64,000 nt of DNA from CADEEN01 sp963840805 (GTDB lineage Bacteria > Pseudomonadota > Gammaproteobacteria > Burkholderiales > Burkholderiaceae_C). This document shows, piece after piece, positions 41,340 to 53,600 of this stretch. The translations under genes were made by a program, and so were the position numbers. The notes under the pieces were generated by a model, which did no database searches, had not been told where the DNA came from, and saw only the letters and a list, made by a program, of their open reading frames with translations. Each line of letters starts with the position of its first letter. The first letter of the stretch is position 1. The DNA lies in NCBI GenBank assembly GCA_963840805.1, contig CAWJAJ010000011.1, positions 248,001 through 312,000 on the forward strand, in the 5' to 3' direction.

Positions 41340-42465
41340 ATGACGACCCCGATCCCGCCCGCCGCGCCGCTCAGCTACGAGCAAGCCGGCGTCGACTACG
41401 ACCTGATCGACCCGCTGAAGGTCAGCGCCCAGCGCGCCGCCGCCGCCACCGCGGTGCACCTGGCCAGCCACGGCTTCAGCGAAGTGAAGGCCTCGCGCGG
41501 CGAATCGGCCTACGTCGTCGACGTCGGGCCGTTCTATATCGCCAGCATCGTCGAGTGCCTGGGCAGCAAGGCGCTGGTGGCCGACGAGATGGCCCAACTG
41601 ACCGGCAAGAGCTACTACGACGGCATCGCGCAGGACACCATCGCGATGGCCGTCAACGACCTGATCACCGTCGGCGCCACGCCGCTGGTGGTGCAGGCCT
41701 ACTGGGCCGCCGGCGGCAGCGAATGGTTCGGCGACGCGGCGCGCGCGCAGGCCCTGGTGGCCGGCTGGCAGCGCGCCTGCGACCGTCTGCAACGTGGCCT
41801 GGGGCGGCGGCGAAACGCCGGCGCTGGCCGGCATCGTCGAAGCCGGCCGCATCGACCTGGCGGCCTCGTGCACCGGCCTCATCAACCCGAAGCAGCGCCT
41901 GTCGGTCGGCGACAAGCTGGCGCCCGGCGACGCCATCGTGCTGCTGGCGTCCAGCGGCATCCACGCCAACGGCCTGAGCCTGGCGCGCAAGCTCGCCGAG
42001 CGCCTGCCGCAGGGCTACCTGACGCCCATCGACGCCAGCGGCACGACCTTCGGCGACGCGCTGCTCGCGCCCACCGTGCTGTATTCGCCGGTCACCGAGG
42101 CGCTGTGGCAAGCCGGCATCGCGCCGCACTACGCCGCCAACATCACCGGCCACGGCTGGCGCAAGCTGCTGCGCCACCCGGGGCGCTTCACCTACCGCAT
42201 CCGCGCGGTGCCCGCCGTGCCGCCGGTGCTGAAGTTCATGCAGCAGCACGCCGGCCACGACGATCACGAGGCCTACAGCACGCTCAACATGGGCGCGGGC
42301 TTCGCGCTGTTCGTGGCGGCAAGAGACGCCGAGCGCACGGCCGCGGTCGCGCGGGCGCAAGGGGTCGACGCACTGGTTGCCGGCCGCGTCGAGGCCGGCG
42401 ACAAGCAATTGCTGATCGAGCCACTGGGCCTGCGCTTCGGCGACGACGCGCTGCAACTGCGCTGA
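41340..42465 (+). CDS. PurM (AIR synthase)-family protein, divergent; one frame break
   Basis: The corrected protein is about 374 residues. Its order follows PurM: LSYEQAGVDYDLIDPLK, then DTIAMAVNDLITVGATPLVVQAYWA, WGGGETPALAGIVEAG, LLASSGIHANGLSLARKLAE, the ITGHGWRKLLR loop, and YSTLNMGAGFALFV. It is more distant from E. coli PurM than expected: the Gly-rich FGALCALP part is replaced by VVDVGPFYIASIVECLG. It may be a second AIR synthase or a related ATP-binding enzyme. The frame breaks at about 41791 (an extra C). No purine gene is near. Confidence 0.75.
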
Positions 42466-42587
42466 ACGCGCAGTCGAACGCGCGGGTAAACCCACCCTGT
42501 CAAAGCTGACAGTTCCCCCTTCGGAGGGATATCGGCACCATTCTCCATGCGCCAGATTGGCGGCACATCGCGGAGGGAGGCCGGATC

Positions 42588-44808
<2,221 letters not shown>

Positions 44809-44814
44809 TCAACT

Positions 44815-45033
44815 TCACTCGCCCCGGGCCTTTCGCAACAATTCGACGCCACGCGCAGCCTGGCCACGGCCCCGTTCGGCGCGCAACTGGAATCGTGCCT
44901 CGGCATCGAACTCAGCCAGCAGCAGCGTGGCCATTTCGTCGATCAGCCGGTTCACGCTGGTGCCGCGCCGCTTGGATAGCGCCTTCAGGCGTTCGTACTT
45001 GTCGTCAGGCAAGCGAATGGTCAGTGCGCTCAT
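44815..45033 (-). CDS. Ribbon-helix-helix antitoxin-like protein
   Basis: The 72-residue protein begins MSALTIRLPDDKYERLKALSKRRGTSVNRLIDEM, a clear ribbon-helix-helix (CopG/Arc) DNA-binding fold; it is followed by a charged tail that could bind the toxin. Its start overlaps the end of the PIN gene by 4 bases, and its stop lies 6 bases from the exporter stop on the other strand. It would be the antitoxin and repressor of the pair. Confidence 0.85.
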   Translation of the reverse strand: MSALTIRLPDDKYERLKALSKRRGTSVNRLIDEMATLLLAEFDAEARFQLRAERGRGQAARGVELLRKARGE

Positions 45034-45455
45034 CGCGGTGGCTCCCTTGCAAGCAGTTGAGTGGGCGTCGCGACGGCGAGCCCCGGAAATCTCAGTTCCA
45101 TATCTTTCAGATCACGCAGGTTGTGGGTAACGATGTGGCTCGCGCCGCCCGCCACAGCGAGTTCGACCAAGTGGTTGTCGCCTTCGTCACGCAGGTTCGG
45201 CCGCCATCCGTAATAGATGCGTGTCCATCGGCAGGTTGCCAAGAAGACGTCGAGCAACTCATTGCGCTCATCGGCACTGAGCCGGCTCTTTGTGAACAGC
45301 GACGTGCGCGCGAGAACATCCTCGTATTCGGCAAACAACGCCGCCCCCATCAGTGGCTGGAAGCGCAGAGCAAGACATGCCTCGACCACACGGCTCGATG
45401 CACCCGTACCCAGGCAGGCGCCCACAAACACGTTGGTGTCGACCACGATCATCAC
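45030..45455 (-). CDS. PIN-domain toxin-like ribonuclease
   Basis: The 141-residue protein is of the COG1569-type PIN family. The metal-site acids are Asp in IVVDTNVFVGACLG, Glu in FAEYEDVLART, and Asp in RDEGDNHLVELAVAGGA, with the end HIVTHNLRDL. PIN toxins cut RNA, often tRNA. Here the toxin gene precedes the antitoxin, the reverse of the usual order. The start may be GTG 45455 or ATG 45452; both lie 6-9 bases after a -10-like TACCAT on the same strand. Confidence 0.85.
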   Translation of the reverse strand: MMIVVDTNVFVGACLGTGASSRVVEACLALRFQPLMGAALFAEYEDVLARTSLFTKSRLSADERNELLDVFLATCRWTRIYYGWRPNLRDEGDNHLVELAVAGGASHIVTHNLRDLKDMELRFPGLAVATPTQLLAREPPR

Positions 45456-45460
45456 GCGTT

Positions 45461-45484
45461 GATGGTATCAAATTTGCCACCATC
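45461..45484. promoter_or_regulatory. Inverted repeat, possible antitoxin operator
   Basis: GATGGT (45461-45466) and ACCATC (45479-45484) form an inverted repeat with 12 bases between. The left arm overlaps the -10-like TACCAT of the toxin gene. Ribbon-helix-helix antitoxins commonly bind such sites to control their own operon. It also lies 43 bases upstream of the divergent hlyD-like start. Confidence 0.45.
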
Positions 45485-45526
45485 TGGCAGACCACGTTCC
45501 TTTGGTACGCGCGCCGGAGCGCATGC

Positions 45527-46947
45527 ATGACCGCGGCTGCGAATACCCGCCATCCGGGACGGGAACTCCTTGGTCGCTACAAAGCCATCCTCGCCGCCGC
45601 CTGGCAAGCCCGCCACGAACTCGCGGGGCCACAGCGCCTGGCCGACGAGGCGGCATTCCTGCCCGCCGCACTGAGCTTGCAGGCCACGCCGGTGCACCCC
45701 GCGCCGCGGCGCGCGGCCATCGTCATCTGCGCCCTCTTCGCCTTTGCGCTGCTGTGGGCCTGGTTCGGCCAGGTCGATATCGTGGCCGTGGCGCCCGGCC
45801 GCATCGTCGTCAGCGAACGCACCAAGACCATCCAGCCCCTCGACGCCAGCGTCGTCAAGCGCGTGCTGGTGCGCGACGGCGACAGCGTGCAAGCCGGCCA
45901 GGTGCTGGTGGAGCTGGACGCCACCAACGCCAGCGCCGACCAGTCGAGCGTGCAGGAGCAGCTGAAGGCCGCCGATGCCGACCTGCGCCGCGCCAAGGCC
46001 TTGCTCGAGCGCCCTGTCTTCACCCCCTCTCCCTCTGGGAGAGGGCCGGGGTGAGGGCCGCGCGGCCAACGACCCCCACCTCCAATCGGAATGGCAAGAC
46101 ATCCAGGCACGGCTGGCCAAACTCGACGCCGAGCACGCGCGCCGCCAGGCCGAGGCCGCCACCGTGCGCGAGGCCATTGCCAAGCTCGACGCCACGCTGC
46201 CCCTGGCCCGCCAGCGCGAGGCCGACGTGAAGGGGCTGGCCGAGCAGGGCTTCATGAACCAGCATGCCGGCCAGGACCGCACCCGCGAGCGCATCGAGAT
46301 GGAGCGCGACCTGGCCACCCAGCGCGCCCGGCTGGCCGAGGCGGCAGCCGCCACCCGCGAGGCCGAACAGAACAAGGCCGCCTACCTGGCCGAGACCCGG
46401 CGCACGCCTGCGCGAGCGACAAACCCAGGCCACGCTCAAGCGCGAGCAACTCGGGCAGGAGCGCAACAAGACCGAGCAGCGCCAGCGCCTCACGCAATTG
46501 ACCGCGCCAGTGGCCGGCACCGTGCAGCAGGTGGCGGTGCACACCGAAGGCGGCGTGGTCACGCCCGCGCAGGTGCTGATGGTGGTGGTGCCGCGCGACG
46601 CCGAGGTCACCGCCGAGGTGGTCATCGACAACAAGGACATCGGTTTCGTGCGGCCAGGCCAGGCGGTCGAGGTCAAGTTGGAGACCTTCCCCTTCACGCG
46701 CTACGGCACCGTGCCCGCGCAGGTGAAGCGCATGGCTGCCGACGCCGTGGCCGACGAGAAACGCGGCGCCATCTTCCCGGCCACGCTGACGCTGGCGCGC
46801 AGCGCCATCGACATCAACGGCCAGCGCGTCGCGCTCACGCCGGGGATGAACCTGAGTGCGGAGATCAAGACGGGGCGAAGGCGGATTGCGGACTATCTGC
46901 TGAGTCCGATTCGGCAGGCGGCGAGCGAGAGTTTGAGGGAGCGGTGA
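45527..46947 (+). CDS. HlyD-like type I secretion adaptor, two frame breaks and an internal repeat
   Basis: The protein is about 470 residues. It has a short cytoplasmic N terminus, one membrane segment (AAIVICALFAFALLWAWFG), the VAPGRIVVSERTKTIQPLD stretch typical of HlyD, a long coiled-coil (about 125-290, rich in A, E and R), and a beta domain (LTQLTAPVAGTVQQVAVHTEGGVVTPAQVLMVVVPRD). Frames change near 46018, where a palindromic repeat interrupts the coding sequence, and near 46410 (an extra C in ACGCCTGCGC). It is separated from the exporter by the toxin-antitoxin pair. Confidence 0.9.
46020..46059. repeat. Palindromic repeat inside the hlyD-like gene
   Basis: The unit holds CCCTCTCCCTCTGGGAGAGGG followed by CCGGGGTGAGGG. 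Units of this type are dispersed in many proteobacterial genomes, nearly always between genes. Here it lies in the coiled-coil part of the adaptor. In one frame it reads SPPLPLGEGRGEGRAAND without a stop and leads into the downstream coding frame. Confidence 0.7.
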
Positions 46948-47199
46948 ACAACATGCACGAAACGGCAAGCAACATGAACCGTGACGACACCGCGCGAGTA
47001 CCCCGGCCGGCCGCTGCGCCCGCCAGCGCACTGATCGACAAGCGCCCAAGGCGTGGCGAACGAGCCAGTACGCAATTGGTTCACCAGTGGCCGCGCGGGG
47101 CTCGACGCCAGCAGCTCAACGAATGTGGTGGCAGTGAGTTCGCGAACGCAGGCTGGATGGCGCAGTGTGACTTGGTGCCGCATCCGCGCAGGTCGCCTG
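46948..47199 (+). other. Gap with no convincing gene
   Basis: Several frames are open through this stretch but none resembles a known protein or a natural N terminus. By eye it is less GC-rich than its neighbours. It may hold the promoter of the lipoprotein and RTX genes, or remnants of older sequence. Confidence 0.4.
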
Positions 47200-47665
47200 A
47201 TGGCGGTGGCCACGCTAGCCGCCTTGGTCGTTTCGCTTACCGGCTGTGAGCGTTGGTCGCTCGATCGTCAGATGGAGGAGCTGTGCAGGAAGGACGGAGG
47301 CGTCAAGGTCTACGAGAAGGTGACCTTGCCGGCCAGTGAGTTCAGCAACGTGGGGCAGCCTCTAGCGAAGTACGCACAGATGGCCGCGTCCCAAGAGGAC
47401 AGGCTTGGGCCGGACTACAGATACGTCGAAGTTGAAGAGCTAGTCACTGGCCGACCGAATGCAGACGCCACACGCGGCGAGGGAATGTTGGTTCGGGTTC
47501 GTCAAGCGATCTTCAGACGAACCGATGGGAAGCTGCTTGGAGAGTATGTCTGGTACGGGCGGCGTGGTGGTGATGGTTTCACCTTCGGATTCCACCCTAG
47601 TAGCAATTCTTGTCCAAAGCCGAGCGACAAATGTCGCCAACCAAGTATTCGTACAGGGGGAGTGA
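47200..47665 (+). CDS. Small lipoprotein directly upstream of the RTX gene, probable frame break
   Basis: The start MAVATLAALVVSLTGCERW has a lipobox (LTGC, Cys16). The mature part of about 138 residues begins with LDRQMEELCRKDGGVKVYEKV, and continues with VRQAIFRRTDGKLLGEYVWYGRRGG and FHPSSNSCP. I recall similar small lipoproteins but no assigned function. The frame shifts near 47625: continuing in the next frame gives ATNVANQVFVQGE and a stop at 47665, one base before the RTX start. Without correction the frame would run far into the RTX gene. The base composition is less GC-rich than nearby genes. It may protect against the RTX lipase or help its folding (inference). Confidence 0.7.
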
Positions 47666-47666
47666 A

Positions 47667-50600
47667 ATGGCATTTCCGGTGCAATTGTCAATCTACTCGC
47701 AAGTGGCAGCAGCTGCCTACGCCACAAATTTGCAGGAGGGCATCGACAACTCAGGGCAATACGTGCTCACCGATATGTCCCGCGCTCAAGCCCGTCTATT
47801 TGACGACACGTGGGCCGTCATCGAGCAGTCCGATCCCAATGCCATTTACGCAATGGGCTTTTCAGCGGTTCTGTTCCAGCGCAAGGACGCAGCGGGCAAC
47901 GCCACAGGCGAGAAGGTACTGGCCATCGCGGGTACAGATCCCGGCAGCGGCAAGGACCTGGTTTCTGATTTCATCAACATCCTCAACTTGGGCACCGTTG
48001 CCGGCATGTGGCAGTACGAAGCGCTCGAGAACTTCTACTATCACCTCCGCTCCAGCGACAAGATTGGCATGGCTGAACAAGTCACCGTCACTGGCCACAG
48101 CCTCGGTGGCTTCCTGGCGCAGGCGTTCACGGTGCGCCATCCCGAAGCCGTATCGGCGGCCTACACCTATAACGCGCCCGGTTTCAGCGCCATCGAGTCG
48201 ATGCTCGAATTCATGGGCAGCACGAGCGCCGTCGCGCAAGCGAAGATCACGAATGTGGTGGCCACTGACGGCCTGGACTTCACGGTCGCACTGGGCACAC
48301 ACAAGCTGGGTAACACGGTGGGCGTGCGCATCGAGGCGGCGCCGTTCACACAGCCGTGGGACAACCACGCCATCGTCCCTCTCGCCGATGCGTTGGCCTT
48401 GCAAGCCGTGTATGCGAAATTGCAGCCTGGGCTCACCACCAGTCAGGCAAGTGCGCTGTTCGCGGCCAGCGGCCTCGCCGACCGCCGTCTCGAAGATGCA
48501 CTCGATGCACTGCGCACGGTCTTCATCGGGATCGCTGGCAGCGGCCTCGATCGCACCCCCACAGGTGATCGTGAACGCCTCTACGTCAACCTTGAAGCCC
48601 TTGCCGGCGACACCTTGTTCCAGTCGCTTGCCGGCCACGTCCTCCTGCGCTCAGCAGCGTCCCTGGAACTGAGCACGCTGGCACAGACGGAATTCAGCGC
48701 GATCGTCAGCTTGCAGACGCTCAGCCCCGTCGTGCTGCAATCCAGCGATGCGACAGGCCAGTCCGCGATGACCAGCCTGTGGCAGAGCACGCCGTGGGGT
48801 ACGCAGTACCAAGACTGGCTGGCTGATTACACGCTTCGCCAGCAGGGATTGGTGGCGCAGCAATTCACGAGTCGCTGGATTGCCGATCGCGCCTTGTTGC
48901 TCGCCGCCGTGCACGAACGCAACAGCCAGAACCTCAGCACCCAGACAGTCAACCTGACTGGCTTGGCCCCCAGCGCCGCCTACGACCTCAACTGGAGCGA
49001 CGCCAGCGCTATCGACAACCAGCTCCTCGTCCAGAGTGCCGAGCCTGCGCCCGGTGTGCTGCAGCGGCAGCTGATCGCCTTTGGCGGCGACATCGACAAC
49101 ACGATCACCGGCAGCCTCAACCGACTCGGCGACCACCTCTACGGCGGCGCCGGCGCCGACACCTTGTTTGGCCTCGCCGGCAACGATTACTTGGAAGGCA
49201 ACGCCGGCGCCGACACCCTCGACGGCGGCAGCGGCAACGACACCTTGCTCGGCGGCGCGGGCGCCGATCTCTACTCCTTCAGCGGTCCCTGGGGCTACGA
49301 CACCGTGATCGATGGCGACGGGCTGGGCTCGATCGAGGTGGCCGGCTATGGGACCCTGCTCGGTGCCAGCCAGGGCAAGCTCACGTCCAACACGTGGCGC
49401 GGTGACGATGCACGCGTGATCTACACGGTGCTGGCGCTGGGCTCGCGAAACGATCTGGTGATCTCATTCATCGACCGACCCGACCGCATCACGCTGCAGG
49501 GCTGGAGCCCCGCAGACGCGAGCGGTGTCGACGCACCGGTGCTGGGTGTCGAGCTGGTCGACCTGGCGCCGACGCCACCTGAGGCTCAGTACACCGGCGT
49601 GGGTACCGAACTGGCCGACGAGATGGGCGGCGTCGGCTATGCCGCGGTCGACCTCAGCGGCCTGGGCGGCGATGACTTGCTGCGGGCCCTCAATCCGATC
49701 CCGCCCTTCGACTACTACGGCTTTGCGCTGTCGCAGTATGCGAGCGTGTTCGACGGCGGCGACGGCAACGACAGCATCTTCGGCGGCGACGGCACCGACA
49801 CCATCGACGGTGGCGCGGGCGATGACCAGATCTACGGCGGCATCCGCAGCTTCGATCAATACACGAGCTGGCACGGCTACTGGGGCTTCGCGGAGGCCGA
49901 CGCACGAGGGTTCATCGACCTGTATTACCCGCAAGCGCGGCTCGAGGCGGATTTCAACATCGTCGACGCAGGGGCGGGCGACGACGATGTCGTCGGCGGC
50001 TGGGGCACCGACCTAGTCGAGGGCGGCGACGGCGCTGACGGCATCGTCGGCCTTGCGGGCAATGACTTCCTGTTCGGCGGCGCGGGCGACGACTGGTTCC
50101 GCGGCGACGGCAACGCGCGCTACACGCTCAACGCGGCCTACACCGACGCACTGGGGGTGTTGCATCCACTGGTGGCCGACGGCTGGTACACGCCCGATTG
50201 GCTGCAGGGCGCCGACCTGATCGACGGCGGTGGGGGCAACGACTTGATCGCGGGCGACGGCAGCGACGACGAGCTGTACGGCGGCGATGGCAACGACACC
50301 TTGAACGGCGACTCGCGTCGCACTGCCGACGTTGCGGAGGACCTGTTGGCATTGCCCATTGCCGCACGCGGGAACGACTGGCTCGATGGCGGCGACGGCG
50401 CGGATGTGCTCTACGGCGACGCCGGTGACGACACGCTGCTTGGCGGCACAGGGCAAGATTCGCTCTGGGGTGACGACACCCAAGATCGCCTTGCCGGCGA
50501 GCATCACGGTTCCGACCTGCTCGACGGCGGTGCCGGAGATGATCGATTGACTGGCGGTGGCGGCAGCGACACGCTGGTCGGCGGTGATGGCAACGATCAG

Positions 50601-53600
50601 TTGTTTGGCGACGCCGAAGACCTGAATGCAGCACATCACGGCAACGACCACCTCGATGGCGGTCTGGGGAATGACTATCTCGACGGGGGCGCCGGAAATG
50701 ATCACCTCGCTGGCGGCGCCGGCAGGAATCTGCTGTTTGGAGGGTCGGGAAACGATGTGCTGGTCTCCGACGGCATGGATTACCTCGACGGCGGCCCAGG
50801 CGACGACACGTACATCCTGCAACTGGGGCCATCCGGTTTCATCCCGCAGATCAACGACGCCGACGGGACGAATACGTTGGTCATCAGCGGTTCGGCCATC
50901 GACGCAGGCTCCCTTCGCCTGATCACGCAGAACAGCATGGTCTATCTGGCGATCGGCGCACGAGGCGCCGTGGCATTGGGCCCGTCGGTCGATCTTTCCC
51001 AGACTCAGGTGCACGGCAACGGCCTCGCGCCGACGACACTGCAGGCCATCGCCGACAGCTCCAGTGCCGGCCTCATTGCCAGCGCTACGTTGAGCGCCAA
51101 TGGCCCTGTATCGACGGCCATGTTGATCGGTTCCCTCACGCTCGTCGGGACGGCTCGAAATGACGCACTCGATGGTGGCGACGGCAACGATGCCTTGAGT
51201 GGCCGAGACGGCGATGACCGGTTATCCGGCGGCGCCGGCAACGACTCGCTCGAGGGCGGCCGCGGTGCCGACCTGCTGAAGGGTGGACGGGGCAACGACA
51301 CCCTCCTCGGCGCCAGCCCGTACGAGACCGACGGTGGCGGCAACATCTACGAGTTCGAGTTGGGCGACGGCGCCGATCGCATCGGCGCGCCTTCGACCAC
51401 TGCCGCGCAGACTCCCCCGAGCGACTTCATCCGGTTCGGGCCAGGCATCACGGCTTCGTCGCTACGTGTGCTGGACCGGACCGCGGGCTCACTCGAAACC
51501 GCCGCACAACTGGTCATCAGCTACGGTGTCGACGACAGCATCAGCTTCGAGCCGGGTGCCGAAAGCAGTTTCGCAGGCATCCGCTTCCACGATGGCAGCG
51601 AGCTCGAGTTCGACAGCATCGCTGCAATGGTGGCACCGGCGGGGCCCACCGACGGCGTGCTTGCGGGAACCGGTGTCCGAGACACGCTGCTGGGTGGGTC
51701 CGGCGACGGCACGTTGTACGGCCATGCTGGCGATGACCTGCTCGACGGCGGCCCGGGCCGCGACGTGCTGGTTGGCGGCGGCGGCACGAATCGGTATCGT
51801 TTTGCCGGATCGAGCGGCGACGATGCGCTCCACCCCACCACCGGCGAGGTCGCCGAACTTCACTTCGTCGAAGCGGCTTTGGGCGAGATCGAGGGCAGCA
51901 TCGAGGGCTTGGACCTCGTCTTGCGTCAGCCGTCGGGTGCGCTGCTGCGCCTCGCCAACTATGCGACCGATCCACAGATCGGCCTGACCTGGTCCATTCG
52001 CGGCGCCGACGGCGCGGCGGCATCCCTGGCCGACTTCCTCGCCAGCAGCCCCCACGGGTGGTCGGTTGCGACCCTGGCAATGCGGCGCCAACAGTTCATC
52101 GATGCGCAGTTCGCCCAGCTTGGGCTGACGCCGCAGCGCGTGGTCCAGTACGGCAGTCTCGCAACGCCTGTTGCCGTGCAACGTGTCGAGCAACAGATCG
52201 GCGCCGACGGACTGCTTGCCGCGCTGCCCTACCTCGTGGTCGGGTCAACGGCCTTCACGGCCACGTACCACTACACCGAACCGATCTACGAGTCGGTCAC
52301 CGTGGCCACGCCAGCAGCGGGAGGGCAGTTCATTTCACTGGAGCAACTGGCCGCCGGCAACGGTGCGGTGAGCCTTCCCGCAGGTGCAGAACCGGTGATG
52401 GGCTCGGGTGCGAGCCAGGGGCAGCTGGTAGGGTACTTCGTGCCCCCGGTCGCGGCGACACAGTTCGTCGAGCTTCGCATCGTCGGATGGGACACGATCA
52501 CGTACGTCGCCACCGACGTCATCGAGACGGACACCGCCGTCCAGTCGATCATCCGGGGCACGCTGGGCGAGGATCTCGTCACGCTGACGTGGTCGCCAGA
52601 GAGCGCGGGCGACGCGATTCGCGGCGTCGTGGAGACCGGTGCCGGCGACGACAGCGTGCTGTTCGGGTCGAGTTGGGATCGCGTGTATGACTGGTTCGAT
52701 GCGCCCGCCGGCAACTTCTACGGTGCCGGCGTCGTCATCGGGCGCGGCGCGTGGATCGACGTCGGCGACGGCGACGATCGCGTCGAAGGCACGGAGGGCA
52801 ACGACTTCATCATCGGCGGTGCCGGCAATGACTGGCTGGAAGGCATCAAGGGTGCCGACACGTACTTCGTCGACCCCGGCGACAGCGGCCTCGACAGGAT
52901 CGTCGAAACACCGACAGAGGAGATGGACCTTCGCTACGGCGAGGCGATGAGTCTCGATGGCGCTCCCAACCAGGACACCATCGAATTCGCGGCGGGTGTG
53001 GCGCTAGCGGACCTGAGTTACCGCTGGCGGGACGACCCGGGCTCGGTCGACTACTGGGGCCCGCTGCGCGTGCTGCAACTGTTCCACCACGGCCGAATGT
53101 TTCTCGAGGTCGACTACGACGAGCCAGAGCACTTCAACGGCCTGCCGGAGGGTGTGTACGACGACGTCGTCCAGCAGCTTCTCGCCAGGCATGGCGGACT
53201 CGGGCTGCCTGGCGTGGAGCAGTTTCGCTTTGCAGACGGCACCACGTTGCGCTTGAACGACTTTCTGACCCGTTTGACTGTCGAACCCTTCGTCGTGCCG
53301 ACATTGAGCGATGCGCCCCGCAGCATCGTGGCCACCGAAGACGAGGTGCTCGAAGCAGACTTGGCATCGTTTTTCACCAATCCCGATCGCATCGCCCTCG
53401 CGTACGACATCCGAAGTGCGGACGGGTCGGACGCGCCGGCCTGGCTGCTGCAACCTGCGCCAAGTGAAACCCAGTTGGCGGGCACGCCACTGAACGAGCA
53501 CGTCGGTGTCACCGACCTGCTGCTCACGGCTCGGGATGCCACCGGTTTTTCGCTCAGCACCACGGTTCGGCTGTCGGTGCAAAACACCAATGACGCTCCC

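Noticed and set aside
47053..48672. A 539-residue protein overlapping the RTX start
   Set aside because: Only the first 190 codons look like protein (the lipoprotein); beyond about 47625 the frame runs over RTX coding sequence out of frame, which points to an indel.
49140..51310. Tandem DNA repeats or a CRISPR-like array
   Set aside because: The repeated GGCGGC-x-GGCAACGAC pattern is codons for the GGxGxD calcium repeats of the RTX protein; unit lengths and spacers do not fit CRISPR.
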